A stretch of DNA of 64,000 nucleotides from Cohnella terricola (GCF_007786475.1 NZ_VNJJ01000004.1:189058-253057), one strand, 5' to 3'. Counted from the stretch's first letter, positions 34,471 to 44,231 are shown. The notes: generated by a model from the sequence alone, not told the origin. Numbers and translations: made by a program.

Positions 34471-35442
34471 ATGAAAAATCAACATTTGGTCGAAAGACAA
34501 AAATGGTTCGTTAATCAACGACTGGGCATGTTCATTCACTTTAATAGCGCGACGTTCCAATTTGCTGACACGGAAATTATGGATTGGGAGTTCGGACACG
34601 AGAACAACGACGAGCCGCGCAAATACGTATTCAATCCGAAGGATTGGAACCCTGACAAGCTCGATTGCTCGCAGTGGGCGAAAGCCGCCAAATCCGCAGG
34701 AATGACCTTCGCCTCATTCACGGCCAAGCATCACGAAGGCTTCAGCTTGTGGCCTAGCCAATACACGGAGCACAGCGTCCGGAACGCGTCCAACACAACC
34801 GACGTCGTGAAGGAATATCTGGATGCGTTCCGTAAGGAAGGAATCCAAGCTGGATTGTATTTCTCCATGCTGGATCTGCACCATCAGATCAACAAGAATA
34901 AATGCACGCCAGAGGACAAGCAGTTTATCAAAAACCAGATTCGCGAGTTGCTGACGGGATACGGCGAGATTCCGTTCTTGATCATCGACGGCTGGAATGC
35001 CGAATGGGGCGGACCTTACTATAAGGATCTTCCATTCGAGGAAATCGACCAGCTCGTGAAGGAATTGCAGCCCGATTGCCTGCTTATGAACATCGGCTGC
35101 GACGATCTGGCTCACACCGATATTGTTTTCTATGAGAACGCCCACGGCCAAGAAATTGCCGATTCGTTCTCCGGACCAGGAGCGAGCTGCAACATTCTCA
35201 CGAATAAAACCTGGTTCTGGAGAACGACCGATCCGGATATGGAGTTGAAATCGGTAGAATGGGTGCTCGACAAAATCAACGATTCCAGTAACCACAACGT
35301 ATCGTTCATCCTGAACGGCTCGCCGAACCAAAGCGGACTGCTCGACGACAACATGCTGGCTCGCTACAAGGAGATCGGGGAGCGTTATCAGCGTCCTGCA
35401 GACCTCGAGGTGTTGCCTGAAAACTGGCTGTACCGGGCATAA
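34471..35442 (+). CDS. GH29-family alpha-L-fucosidase-like protein, catalytic domain only
   Basis: This 323-residue cytosolic protein has a GH29 fold. Typical motifs are RLGMFIHFNSATF near the N-terminus, FASFTAKHHEGFSLWPSQYT and FLIIDGWNAEWGG, where D173 sits at the position of the catalytic nucleophile. The ATG at 34471 follows AGGAGGGTACATCT. The protein has no signal peptide and lacks the C-terminal beta-sandwich that makes usual GH29 enzymes about 450 residues long. The acid/base residue of GH29 is not conserved between subfamilies and was not assigned. It lies opposite a sugar ABC transporter and near a sugar-acid pathway, in keeping with intracellular cleavage of imported fucosides. 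Confidence 0.85.
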   Translation: MKNQHLVERQKWFVNQRLGMFIHFNSATFQFADTEIMDWEFGHENNDEPRKYVFNPKDWNPDKLDCSQWAKAAKSAGMTFASFTAKHHEGFSLWPSQYTEHSVRNASNTTDVVKEYLDAFRKEGIQAGLYFSMLDLHHQINKNKCTPEDKQFIKNQIRELLTGYGEIPFLIIDGWNAEWGGPYYKDLPFEEIDQLVKELQPDCLLMNIGCDDLAHTDIVFYENAHGQEIADSFSGPGASCNILTNKTWFWRTTDPDMELKSVEWVLDKINDSSNHNVSFILNGSPNQSGLLDDNMLARYKEIGERYQRPADLEVLPENWLYRA

Positions 35443-35482
35443 ACCGCATCGCGATTACGTTAGCACACATGTGCCGCATCAA

Positions 35483-35521
35483 ACAAAAGGAGATAACGCC
35501 CTTCATGCGTTATCTCCTTTT
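35483..35521 (+). terminator. Terminator of the GH29 gene
   Basis: A perfect 16-bp stem (caaaaggagataacgc 35483-35498 with 35506-35521), a 7-base loop and a T-rich 3' arm lie 40 bases after the stop codon at 35442. Confidence 0.85.
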
Positions 35522-35563
35522 GTTCATTCAATCATCATCCGCGGCTCTGCGAGATCATAAAAA

Positions 35564-35598
35564 AGGTGTCCTACAACCCAATCGGGAAGTGGACACCT
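35564..35598 (-). terminator. Terminator of the sugar ABC transporter operon
   Basis: An 8-bp stem (aggtgtcc 35564-35571 with ggacacct 35591-35598) is followed by TTTTTT on the minus strand, seven bases after the permease stop codon. Confidence 0.85.
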
Positions 35599-35604
35599 CA
35601 TCTC

Positions 35605-36438
35605 TTATTCTTTAACCGCACCCGCCGCAAGGCCGCTGACCACTCTTTCCTGGAATGCCAGGAAGACGATTACCATCGGGATGATGGATACGACAATGGA
35701 AGCGAATATCGGTCCGTATTCCGTCAAGCTTCTGGCTACGAACGTCAGCATCGTTAGCGGAATCGTAAACATCGATTTGTCCGAAATGAAGATGACGGCG
35801 ATTACCAGATCGTTATAGACGTACAGAAAGGTCAAAATGAACGCCGTCGCGATGGCCGGCATCGTCAACGGAAAGAGAATCGAGGCAAACAACCGAATCG
35901 GTCCGCATCCGTCCAACGTCGCCGACTCATCCAGCTCCTTGCTGATTCCCCTCATATGACTGGAAATGAGAAAGATCGCGAACGGAAGATGGAAAGCGGT
36001 GTAGATCAGAATCAACGTCAAATAGTGATTATGGCCGTTCACGCTGCTGACCATCTTCATCAGAGGGATGAGCGTCGTGTGAATCGGAATCATGATGCCC
36101 AGCAGGAAGTACAGCAGAATAGCATTGCCGAATTTCAGCCCCAGCCTGGCAAGGACAAAGGAGGCCAGACTGCCCAGCAGGATCACCGACAGCGTCGAGA
36201 CGATCGAGATCCCGAACGAATTGCCGATCGCGCGCAGCATCCCTGCATCAAATAGCGCTTTTGCATAGTTGGAAAAGCTATAGAGACTAGGCAGCTTAAA
36301 AGGTGCCGAATAAATTTCGTCGGTCGTTTTGAAGGATGACATTACTGTAAACACAAGCGGATACAACGTAACGAGAGCCCACAGGATCGATATCAGGTAC
36401 AGCACCGGACCGCTCAAGCGAAAACGCGCCAGACGCAC
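35605..36438 (-). CDS. Sugar ABC transporter permease, MalG-like
   Basis: This 277-residue protein has six transmembrane helices and the binding-protein-dependent permease EAA loop (ELDESATLDGCGPIRLFASI), where it contacts the ATPase. It is the CUT1-type second permease. It follows the MalF-like gene by 45 bases and is the last gene of the YesM/YesN/binding protein/permease/permease unit. No ATPase gene is included; such systems in Bacillales usually share a MsmX-type ATPase encoded elsewhere. Confidence 0.93.
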   Translation of the reverse strand: MRLARFRLSGPVLYLISILWALVTLYPLVFTVMSSFKTTDEIYSAPFKLPSLYSFSNYAKALFDAGMLRAIGNSFGISIVSTLSVILLGSLASFVLARLGLKFGNAILLYFLLGIMIPIHTTLIPLMKMVSSVNGHNHYLTLILIYTAFHLPFAIFLISSHMRGISKELDESATLDGCGPIRLFASILFPLTMPAIATAFILTFLYVYNDLVIAVIFISDKSMFTIPLTMLTFVARSLTEYGPIFASIVVSIIPMVIVFLAFQERVVSGLAAGAVKE

Positions 36439-36483
36439 GAGGAATCACCTTCCGTTCTCATTCCCGTTCCTTTTCGGAACGAA

Positions 36484-37362
36484 TTACTTGTCGCTGCTCA
36501 AGTATCGATTGGTCAGTATGCTCAAGGTGAGTCCCGCAACCAGAATAAACGTGCCGATACTGTTCGCCAAACCGAAGTTCATATATTTGAAGCCTTGATA
36601 ATACAGCATCGTCGCCGGTACATCCGAAGCCCCGTTCGGCCCGCCGGACGTCATGACGAAGATAATGTCGAATACTCGCAGAGAACCGGTCAAGCAAGTG
36701 ACCGCATAAATCTTAAACGTATCTTTCAGCAGTGGAATCGTAATGTAGCGAAGCTTCCGCCACCCCGTCGCCCCGTCGATCGCGGCCGCCTGGTACAGCT
36801 GTTCCGGAATGCCGACGATGCCCGCCGAGAAAATGATCATGTTAAGTCCTGCATACACCCACATATTGATCATAGGCAACGTATAAGTGACGACCGTCGT
36901 ATCGCCGAGCCAGCTGCGAACGAGCCCGCCCAATCCGATCTCCGTCAACAGCGTGTTGAAGAGCCCGCCGTTCGGAAACAAAATAAACGTCCACATCAGC
37001 CCAACTGCCGTCATCGGCAGTACTACCGGCATGAAAAAGGCCGTCTTGAAAAAGCGAATGCCTTTCATTTTAAGGGAAATCAGATAGCCCAGGAAAAAGG
37101 AAAGGGGCATCTGCAGAGCAAAACCGATCAGAACGAACTTTAGCACGTTCTTCAGCGCTGTCCAGAACTCCGGCATATCAAACATCGTCTCATAGTTGCG
37201 CAATCCGGCGAACACCAGGTTCGATGAGGCGATCCCGTTCCACTCGTAAAATGACATGTACACCGACTGGAGAACCGGGTAGATCAACAGCACCGTGTAC
37301 ACGACGAAAGCCGGAAGCAGAAACAGTGCTGCGGTCGTATATTTGCTGCGGTTGCTAATCAT
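36484..37362 (-). CDS. Sugar ABC transporter permease, MalF-like
   Basis: This 292-residue permease has six hydrophobic helices and the EAA loop in LYQAAAIDGATGWRKLRYI. It should form the membrane channel with the MalG-like neighbour. The gene lies 75 bases after the binding-protein gene, a spacing that often allows lower expression than the binding protein. The carried sugar is unknown; the adjacent GH29 gene makes a fucose-containing oligosaccharide a reasonable guess. Confidence 0.93.
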   Translation of the reverse strand: MISNRSKYTTAALFLLPAFVVYTVLLIYPVLQSVYMSFYEWNGIASSNLVFAGLRNYETMFDMPEFWTALKNVLKFVLIGFALQMPLSFFLGYLISLKMKGIRFFKTAFFMPVVLPMTAVGLMWTFILFPNGGLFNTLLTEIGLGGLVRSWLGDTTVVTYTLPMINMWVYAGLNMIIFSAGIVGIPEQLYQAAAIDGATGWRKLRYITIPLLKDTFKIYAVTCLTGSLRVFDIIFVMTSGGPNGASDVPATMLYYQGFKYMNFGLANSIGTFILVAGLTLSILTNRYLSSDK

Positions 37363-37437
37363 AGAAACCTCCGTGCCCGAGGGGACGGACAGACTAAGAC
37401 AGAGTCAAGCCAGCCCTTCCCTCCGGGACCTCCTTAT

Positions 37438-38766
37438 TTATTTAAGCAGCTTGTCGACTTGGTCCTGCATGCTCTTCGCGGCTTTGTCCGGGGCCATTCC
37501 CGCGAACATGCCTTGAATGTTGTTGCGAACCGTGTCAAACATCTGCGGCAAAGGATCGTAGGCATACAGTTCAGATCTGAACGTCGCGTTCTTGATGGCT
37601 TCGGAATAGCTCACGCTGAGCGGGTCCACCTTGGTTGGATCGACTTCCATTTTCACCGGGAATACGCCGCCCTGCTGTACCTCTTGGTAGTATTTGAAGG
37701 CATCCTCGGAAGTGACGAACTTAAGAAACTTGATAGCCGCTTCTTTCTTCTCGCCTTCCAATGTTCCCGAGATAGAGAACGCCATCCCGGCGCCGCCCAT
37801 CCATACGTCCTTGTATTCTGGCTTGTCCTCAGAGTACGGGAACGGGAAAAATCCGATTTTGTCGCCGATCGGAGATTTTATCGCTTCCCCGATATACCAG
37901 CTTCCGTCCATATGCATCGCCGTCTTCTCGGTGTGGAACATGTTCTTCTCCGCGGTGGTGTCCAATGAAACGATGTTGTCGCCGAAGAACCCTTTCTTCT
38001 GCCAGCTCTTCATCAGTTCAAGCACGTCGATGAACCGCTGATCATCGTACTTGATTTTGCGATTCAGAATGTCGTCTGCGACTTGATCGCCCATCAGCTT
38101 GTTGGCCAGAACGCTGTACAGATGTCCGCCGCGCCACGAATCCTTCTCGCCAAGCGCCATCGGAACGATGCCCGCGTCCTTCAGCTTTTGCATCGCCTCT
38201 TCGAATTCCCCGATTGTCGTCGGCACCTGGATGTTCGCTTGGGAGAACAAATCCTTGTTGTAGAATACGCCGATCGCAAAAAACTCGTAAGGCACCGCGT
38301 ACGTGCCAGGGACGTCCTGGAATCTCCAGTTATCGAATACGTCAAGGAAAGGCTCCGACCATTGCTTGTCGCCTTCCAGCACCTCCGTCAAATCCATCGC
38401 CACGCCCGACTTGGCATACTCGGCGAAGGCCGCTCCGCCATAGTTGGCGAAAATCTCCGGCAAATTGCCCGAAGCGACGCTTGTTTTGAATTTCGTATTA
38501 AACGTGTCTCCGTCTTCCACGGACAAATCCTCGATTACGATATTCGGATTCAGTTCCTGAAATTCCTTCACTTTATCCTGAAACGCTACGGCGTTCGGCT
38601 GCTCGCTCGCCAAACGGGTTAAAATCCGAATCTTCACTTTGCCCTCGTTCGAGCCGGAAGTACCTGAAGACGAGTTTTCTTTTCCCTCTCCGCTTCCTCC
38701 GCAACCAGCTAATACCCCGGCCAGCATGGCTACGCTTAAGGACGATACTGCGATTTTTTTGAACAT
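37438..38766 (-). CDS. Sugar-binding lipoprotein of the ABC transporter
   Basis: This 442-residue extracellular solute-binding protein (family 1) has a lipoprotein signal: MFKKIAVSSLSVAMLAGVLAG is followed by the lipobox LAGC and a Gly/Ser/Glu linker. It captures an oligosaccharide outside the membrane and hands it to the two permeases encoded downstream. DKQWSEPFLDVFDNW, KMHMDGSWYIGEAI-like and VWMGGAGMAFSISG regions follow the family layout. The gene starts 136 bases after the response regulator and may have its own promoter. Confidence 0.93.
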   Translation of the reverse strand: MFKKIAVSSLSVAMLAGVLAGCGGSGEGKENSSSGTSGSNEGKVKIRILTRLASEQPNAVAFQDKVKEFQELNPNIVIEDLSVEDGDTFNTKFKTSVASGNLPEIFANYGGAAFAEYAKSGVAMDLTEVLEGDKQWSEPFLDVFDNWRFQDVPGTYAVPYEFFAIGVFYNKDLFSQANIQVPTTIGEFEEAMQKLKDAGIVPMALGEKDSWRGGHLYSVLANKLMGDQVADDILNRKIKYDDQRFIDVLELMKSWQKKGFFGDNIVSLDTTAEKNMFHTEKTAMHMDGSWYIGEAIKSPIGDKIGFFPFPYSEDKPEYKDVWMGGAGMAFSISGTLEGEKKEAAIKFLKFVTSEDAFKYYQEVQQGGVFPVKMEVDPTKVDPLSVSYSEAIKNATFRSELYAYDPLPQMFDTVRNNIQGMFAGMAPDKAAKSMQDQVDKLLK

Positions 38767-38902
38767 GCCGTCTGCTCCCCCTGTCTACTTTGGGTGTGTC
38801 TTACTTCTTCGATTATAGGAGCCGTCCGAACATGGGAACATAGAATATCTTTGGCGGATTGGTAATTTTTTTGGTTGGGGTGAAGTCCCGGTTCCCCGGG
38901 CT

Positions 38903-40504
38903 TCACGATTTGGCTTTCGCATACAGAGACGGGGAAATGCCGAACATCTTCTTGAAGCTTTTGCTGAAATAATAAGGATCGCCGAAACCGACGGAATCGG
39001 CGATTTCGGACAGCTTGCCGCGGCCTTCATCCATCATCGCCTTGGCTTGCGCCATTCTTTTCCGAATTAGATACTCGCTGATCGTAATGCCTGCTTCCTT
39101 CTTGAACACGCTGCTCAGATGGCTTGGGTTAATCGCAAGATTGGCAGCGATCGTCTCTAGCCCGATTTCCTTGTTCGCATAGTTGTCGTCGATGTATCGC
39201 TTGACCTTCTCGACCGTTCTCGCATAGCCGTTCAGCTTAATTCGGCCATAGACGCCAAGAACGTGCCGGCACAGTCCCACGAACCAGGCTTTGGTTTCCT
39301 CTATCGATTCATGACCGTCCAGCAGCGTTCCGACAGAGAAATCCAGACTGGCGAGCTCCGGGACTTCGATCTCGTTCTCCTTGGCAAACTGGGCGAACAC
39401 AAGAAATAGGTCCGTCAGCACGAGAATCGCTTGATCGACGAGCAGACCGCGATCCCGGATCTCCTGAAACACGCGCTCGATTTCCCCGATCGCGTATGGC
39501 AGGTTGCCTGAGCGCATTGGAATCAGCAGATCCTGCCGATTATCGGCGGAGAAGGCCGACGCGCCGACCTGCTCTTCGAGGGCTGAATACGGAATAATCC
39601 GGTTGCGGCCGAGTACGACCCGGTTCCTTCTGGCCGTCACCGCCTCCCGGTAACTGGCCGATATCCCATCTATCCCCTTGCCTATATTCCCGATTCCGAC
39701 AGTTACGGTGAAGCGAAGCCGGCTCTCGATAAACGCTTTGGCTTCTTCGCTTCGTTTTTCAAGCTGCTCCAGACTTCCCTCCCTGCCGATGTCCACGATC
39801 AGCACCGCGTGCTGCGACGAGTCGTAGGCGTTTTCAACCGCGAAGCTGTGAGACAGCGATTCGGAGAAAATATTTGAAACGGCAAAATACCATAGTCGAT
39901 TCTCCGCTTGCTCAACCTTCCTGTCGGGTACGGTATCAATCTGCACGACCAGGACGACAGCCGATTCGACGTTGGCCATTCCGGGGGCGTACTTCCTCAG
40001 TTCCTGTTGAAATTCGCCTGAACGCGCAGCCGGCTCTAACAGCGTTTGCATAAATTTCTCCTTGAGCACGTTGCGGCTTTCTTTGTAGTTCATCTCCATC
40101 AGAGCGAGATTGGTTTTTCTTGCTCTCTCGTTCTCGATTAGTGAGGTCAGTTGAAGCATGGCGGATTGCAGCTCGTCTTTATTAATCGGTTTCAACAAAT
40201 AATGGGCAACGCCAGCTCGCATTGCGGTTCTGGCATATTCGAAATCGCTGTAGCCGGTCAGAATCACGACCTTCGTATCCGGGTATTTCGTCTTGACGAT
40301 CTCCGAGAACTCCAGACCGCTTATGAAAGGCATATGAATATCGACAATCGCGATATCCGGCCGAATTCGCTCGACGATTGCGAGAGCCTCCTCCCCATCG
40401 GACGCCTCGCCCATGATCGCATACCCGAGCTCTTCCCAATCCAAACACGCCTTCAAACGTTCCCGAACGAGAATTTCGTCATCCACGATAAGCAGCTTGA
40501 TCAT
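38903..40504 (-). CDS. YesN-like AraC-type response regulator
   Basis: This 533-residue regulator has a receiver domain (1-120) with acidic pocket DDE (8-10), phospho-acceptor D55 in IVDIHMPF and K106-region LLKPI. A long middle region (about 150-420) links it to a C-terminal pair of AraC helix-turn-helix motifs (about 430-533, ending GFGDPYYFSKSFKKMFGISP). The ATG at 40504 overlaps the kinase stop by four bases (ATGA) and has AAGGACG upstream. It should activate the binding protein and permease genes just downstream when the partner kinase senses the sugar. Confidence 0.93.
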   Translation of the reverse strand: MIKLLIVDDEILVRERLKACLDWEELGYAIMGEASDGEEALAIVERIRPDIAIVDIHMPFISGLEFSEIVKTKYPDTKVVILTGYSDFEYARTAMRAGVAHYLLKPINKDELQSAMLQLTSLIENERARKTNLALMEMNYKESRNVLKEKFMQTLLEPAARSGEFQQELRKYAPGMANVESAVVLVVQIDTVPDRKVEQAENRLWYFAVSNIFSESLSHSFAVENAYDSSQHAVLIVDIGREGSLEQLEKRSEEAKAFIESRLRFTVTVGIGNIGKGIDGISASYREAVTARRNRVVLGRNRIIPYSALEEQVGASAFSADNRQDLLIPMRSGNLPYAIGEIERVFQEIRDRGLLVDQAILVLTDLFLVFAQFAKENEIEVPELASLDFSVGTLLDGHESIEETKAWFVGLCRHVLGVYGRIKLNGYARTVEKVKRYIDDNYANKEIGLETIAANLAINPSHLSSVFKKEAGITISEYLIRKRMAQAKAMMDEGRGKLSEIADSVGFGDPYYFSKSFKKMFGISPSLYAKAKS

Positions 40505-42306
40505 GATGCGTCGTCCTTCCACATTTCATTCTTGGGCAAGCTGATTTCGACCTTTGTCCCCTCCGGACCGCTTTCGATTCGCAGGCCATAGCTTTCGCCG
40601 AAATACAACTTGATTCTTTTGTTCGTACTGGCAAGACCGAAACCCGATTTGCGTTCCCCTTCAGGCGATTCCAACAGGATACTTCGCGCCGCCTCGGCCT
40701 CCATGCCAATGCCGTCGTCGATAACGAACAGATACAACAGGTCGCTGTCTTCTGCGCCGATAATCCGAATCGTTCCCGGGCCGCGTTTGTTGCGCAGGCC
40801 GTGAATTAACGCGTTCTCCACAAGCGGCTGCAGCAGCAGCTTGACGGTAGCGTATCCGTATAGGGACTCGTCGACCTCTATCCGATAATTCAGACGGTCT
40901 CCATGACGGATTTTCAGCATTTTCAGATAGCTTTCGGTAATATCCAGCTCTTCCTTCAGCGAAATGATCTTGCTCCCCTTGCTTAACACGCCCCGATAGA
41001 AAAAAGCCAATTCGTTCACCAAGCGAATAATCTCCCCGTTGCGGTTCAGCTCCGCCAGCCCGTTAATGCTTTCGAGCGTATTATACAGAAAGTGCGGATT
41101 GACCTGAGATTGCAGCAGCGCAAGCTCGTATTCTTCCTCCTTTTTTCGTTTGTCCAGAAGATCGTCCATCAGTTCAGAGGTGTTGCGGATCATTCGGTTG
41201 AATTCATTCGTCAGCGTACCGATTTCGTCCTTGTATTTCACTTCGGCTCTGACTCCCAGATCCCCGCCCGAGACGAACTTCATCGTCTGCTTCAGCTTCA
41301 GAATCGGTCTCGTGATCGAGTTGGATAACAGAATGGTGATGAATACCGAGATCGCGAGAAAAATAAAGCCAATCGAAAGCAATCGATTCGTAAGCCTCTT
41401 CTGATCCTGCAAAATTTCTACTGTCGGTACGATGCCGACGATCGTCCAGTTCAACCGTTCGTAGTGCCGGGAGATGACGAGAAACTCCTCGCCGTTAATT
41501 CCGAAAGTCTTTCCGCCGTTATTTTTCTCGATCCATTCATAGTAGGGCTGATCCGCGACCGAAGCGTACAATTCATGCTTGTCCGCATGCGAGACGATCA
41601 TTCCCCGCTCGTTCACGACGAAGATTTTCCCGCTGTTCCCCAGCCGGATCCCATCGTATAAGCCGGCGATCGTCCGTTCGCTCACGTTCGTCTCGAGCAC
41701 CCCGATTCTTCTTCCCGAGCCCGCGTCGATAATCCCTCTAACCAGCGTTACAATATGCTGCACGGAGCTTAACTTCGTATAGTTGCTTGGATGCGTGTCG
41801 ATCCAGCGTAACTGTCCGGCCGACTCCAACGTGCGGAAGAAGTCGTAAAATTCAGGCAGGCGGTACTGCACATTTTGTACGCTCCCGGAATCGAACATCC
41901 GCCGATGATAATCGTATATGTGCATGGAGTCAATGAGCGTCTGGTTGATAATGCCGTCCAGCGCGCTGAATACCTTAATCCGGCTCGTATAGCGGGACAA
42001 CTCGTCCTCCTGCGGACTGACGGTGAGCACATCCTGAATATCGTTGTTCGTGATCGCCGTCTTCGCATAATCCTCGACCCTGTCGAACGTCAGATCGAAT
42101 TTCTCGGAGACGAGCGCGATGCTCTGCGACGTGTTATCGACCGCCTTGCCAATCAGAATCGACGAGGAGACATTGTTCACGATAATGACCAGCAGCACGA
42201 GCAGTACGGCAAAGAGCAGGGCAAAGGACAGACTGAGCCGGCTTCGGATCGAAGTCGAGTAATACAGCTCGTTCGCCCTGGACAGCAAATGCTTCAAGCG
42301 ATTCAT
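40501..42306 (-). CDS. YesM-like sensor histidine kinase
   Basis: This 601-residue membrane kinase has two transmembrane helices (about 23-47 and 290-312) that enclose an extracellular Cache-like sensor domain. A HAMP domain (about 313-365), a His_kinase core with the phospho-acceptor in QSQVNPHFLYNTLES (His about 405) and an HATPase domain (DDGIGM, GFGLASTNKRI) follow. The start at 42306 has GGAGGTACACC upstream. The YesM/YesN pair with a CUT1 transporter is a standard Bacillales carbohydrate-sensing arrangement. The ligand may be delivered by the adjacent binding lipoprotein; that is inference. Confidence 0.94.
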   Translation of the reverse strand: MNRLKHLLSRANELYYSTSIRSRLSLSFALLFAVLLVLLVIIVNNVSSSILIGKAVDNTSQSIALVSEKFDLTFDRVEDYAKTAITNNDIQDVLTVSPQEDELSRYTSRIKVFSALDGIINQTLIDSMHIYDYHRRMFDSGSVQNVQYRLPEFYDFFRTLESAGQLRWIDTHPSNYTKLSSVQHIVTLVRGIIDAGSGRRIGVLETNVSERTIAGLYDGIRLGNSGKIFVVNERGMIVSHADKHELYASVADQPYYEWIEKNNGGKTFGINGEEFLVISRHYERLNWTIVGIVPTVEILQDQKRLTNRLLSIGFIFLAISVFITILLSNSITRPILKLKQTMKFVSGGDLGVRAEVKYKDEIGTLTNEFNRMIRNTSELMDDLLDKRKKEEEYELALLQSQVNPHFLYNTLESINGLAELNRNGEIIRLVNELAFFYRGVLSKGSKIISLKEELDITESYLKMLKIRHGDRLNYRIEVDESLYGYATVKLLLQPLVENALIHGLRNKRGPGTIRIIGAEDSDLLYLFVIDDGIGMEAEAARSILLESPEGERKSGFGLASTNKRIKLYFGESYGLRIESGPEGTKVEISLPKNEMWKDDAS

Positions 42307-42384
42307 GGTGTACCTCCGCTCCCTCGGCAAACAGGGCTGGTTCTTAGTTTGACGCCATTCTTCTTATTTCATAACAATGCGAAA

Positions 42385-42422
42385 AGACGGCTCTTCAACC
42401 CCAAATTGGATGAGAGTCGTCT
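42385..42422 (-). terminator. Terminator after the FAH-family hydrolase gene
   Basis: A 10-bp stem with one G-U pair (agacggctct 42385-42394, agagtcgtct 42413-42422) is followed by TTTTCG on the minus strand. It ends the sugar-acid operon before the yesM-like gene. Confidence 0.8.
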
Positions 42423-42513
42423 ATTCGGTTCAAAGTTTATTTCGAACGATTTGAAGCTTCTAATCTGCATTGTACCATGCTGTCATACAAAAGTGTATTT
42501 CACCGTTTAATCT

Positions 42514-43422
42514 TTAATTCGGCTCGTCCACCATGCGATTGGTCAATTTGCCCAGCTTCTCGATTTCAATGGTCACAACATCACCATGTTTCAAGTAAAC
42601 GCGCCGGTCTTCGGGATAACCAAGCACAACGCCTTCCGGCGTTCCTGTCAAAATAATATCCCCCGGGTCGAGCGTCATATGCTGCGAAATGTAGCTTACG
42701 ATTTCATCACAGGAAAAAATCATATCGGACGTGTTGGACTGCTGACGAATTTCTCCGTTCACGGTGGACTGGATAGCCAGCTGATTCGGGTTGCCGACTT
42801 CATCGGAAGTGACCAGATAAGGTCCCAACGGGCTGAAGTCGTCGCAGGACTTCCCAAGCAGCCATTGGTGGGTTCTCATCTGCAAGTCGCGGGCCGACAG
42901 ATCGTTCACGTTCGTGTACCCGAACACATATTCCAACGCTTCTTCCTTCCCGACATATTTGGCCTTCTTCCCGATGACAATTACGAGTTCCGCCTCATAA
43001 TCCACCTCTTGGGTCACCCGGTTGGGCAGGGCTATATCATGCCCGTGTCCGGTCAACGTATTACTGAATTTGTTGAAAAGAATCGGGTATTTCGGAATCG
43101 GCGCATTTGTCTCTTCCGCATGCCGGCGGTAGTTCAGGCCGACACAGATGATTTTGCCGGGACGGGTTACGCTCGGGCCATAGACGAGATCCTTACTATT
43201 CAGAACATACCCTGCATCCGAAGATCCTTCGCTTGGAAGCGCTGCAAGGTACGCCTTTAATCGCTCTAGCCCCTGTTCTCCGCCTGCAATAACTTCCATA
43301 ACGTCGGTTGGAATTCCCTTTGCCGGGTAAGCCTCCAACGCTTTACCGATATCGACAATACGGCTGTCCTGTTCAATGACGAGGCGATACTCGCCTTGTT
43401 GTTCAATCGTTGCCAATCTCAT
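42514..43422 (-). CDS. Fumarylacetoacetate hydrolase-family protein (likely diketo-deoxy sugar acid hydrolase)
   Basis: This 302-residue protein has an N-terminal cap (1-80) and an FAH domain (about 85-298). Metal-binding motifs are seen in YEAELVIVIGKKAKYV, DLSARDLQ and LLGKSCDDFSPLGPYLV, followed by ILTGTPEGVVLGYP. FAH-family enzymes in fucose and rhamnose routes cleave 2,4-diketo-3-deoxy acids to pyruvate and lactate. Because a dehydratase and two SDR genes precede it in the operon, this activity fits best. Ureidoglycolate lyase and hydroxymuconate enzymes share the fold, so the substrate is inferred from context. Confidence 0.85.
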   Translation of the reverse strand: MRLATIEQQGEYRLVIEQDSRIVDIGKALEAYPAKGIPTDVMEVIAGGEQGLERLKAYLAALPSEGSSDAGYVLNSKDLVYGPSVTRPGKIICVGLNYRRHAEETNAPIPKYPILFNKFSNTLTGHGHDIALPNRVTQEVDYEAELVIVIGKKAKYVGKEEALEYVFGYTNVNDLSARDLQMRTHQWLLGKSCDDFSPLGPYLVTSDEVGNPNQLAIQSTVNGEIRQQSNTSDMIFSCDEIVSYISQHMTLDPGDIILTGTPEGVVLGYPEDRRVYLKHGDVVTIEIEKLGKLTNRMVDEPN

Positions 43423-43443
43423 CTATTTTTTCACTCCCTTTTG

Positions 43444-44217
43444 TTATGCGTTCTTGCCGAACGTGACTCCCCCGTCGATGTAGAGAGGTGATCCCATCAT
43501 GAACTTGGAATCATCGGAAGCGAGAAACAAGGCCGCATTCGCAACGTCTTCCGGGCTTCCAAGGTCATTGCTGAGCTGTCTGGATTTCAACGAACGCTTA
43601 GCTTCCTCAGGGTCGGCATAGGAGGTTTTAAGATAGTTTTCCACGAAGGGGGTTAGAATCGTTCCCGGCAACAAGGCGTTGACTCGAATATTATAAGGCG
43701 CATAATCCACTTGCATGGACTTTGTTAGGGCAAGCACCGCCCCTTTGGTCGCCGCGTAAGAAGCTCTTCTCGCCAATCCGATCTCGGCAATACAAGAGGA
43801 CATATGAATAATGCTGCCCGATTTGCGTTCCATCATATGAGGCACCACGTACTTGGTAGGCAAGAACACGCCGCGGATATTCACGTTGATGACCTTGTCC
43901 CATTGCTCGGGCTCAATCTCGTGTATCGCGCCGACTCCGCTAATGCCTGCGTTGTTGAACAGCACGTCAATGTGGCCGACAAGATTCAAAGCCTTGTCCA
44001 CCATCGCTTGAACCGACTGCACGTCGGTTACGTCGGCCTGGATGAAGTGGCCGATGCCGCCGGCATCCCGGATTTCCTTAACCGTCTGCTCGCCGGCAGG
44101 CTCTTGAAGATCGTTAACGATCACGGTCGCCCCTTCACGGGCGAACAATAGCGCCGTGCTTTTGCCGATTCCGGAGCCGGCCCCGGTGATGATCACCGTT
44201 TTGTTGCGTAATCTCAT
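43444..44217 (-). CDS. Short-chain dehydrogenase (classical SDR)
   Basis: This 257-residue NAD(P)-dependent oxidoreductase has cofactor motif TGAGSGIG, NNAG at about 87-90, catalytic serine in HMSSC and YAATKGA holding Tyr and Lys. The acidic residue in VNDLQ, at the end of the second strand, favours NAD over NADP. It resembles the SDRs that oxidise 2-keto-3-deoxy-fuconate/rhamnonate, and it lies next to the FAH-family hydrolase that would use the product. A promoter-like TATAAT (minus strand, 44232-44237) lies just before it, so it may also be expressed from its own promoter. Confidence 0.87.
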   Translation of the reverse strand: MRLRNKTVIITGAGSGIGKSTALLFAREGATVIVNDLQEPAGEQTVKEIRDAGGIGHFIQADVTDVQSVQAMVDKALNLVGHIDVLFNNAGISGVGAIHEIEPEQWDKVINVNIRGVFLPTKYVVPHMMERKSGSIIHMSSCIAEIGLARRASYAATKGAVLALTKSMQVDYAPYNIRVNALLPGTILTPFVENYLKTSYADPEEAKRSLKSRQLSNDLGSPEDVANAALFLASDDSKFMMGSPLYIDGGVTFGKNA

Positions 44218-44231
44218 TTCAGTTCCCCCCC

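Noticed and set aside
38880-38905. Terminator after the YesN-like gene
   Set aside because: A GC-rich hairpin overlaps the stop codon, but the strand downstream has an A-run and no T-run, so read-through into the binding-protein gene is possible.
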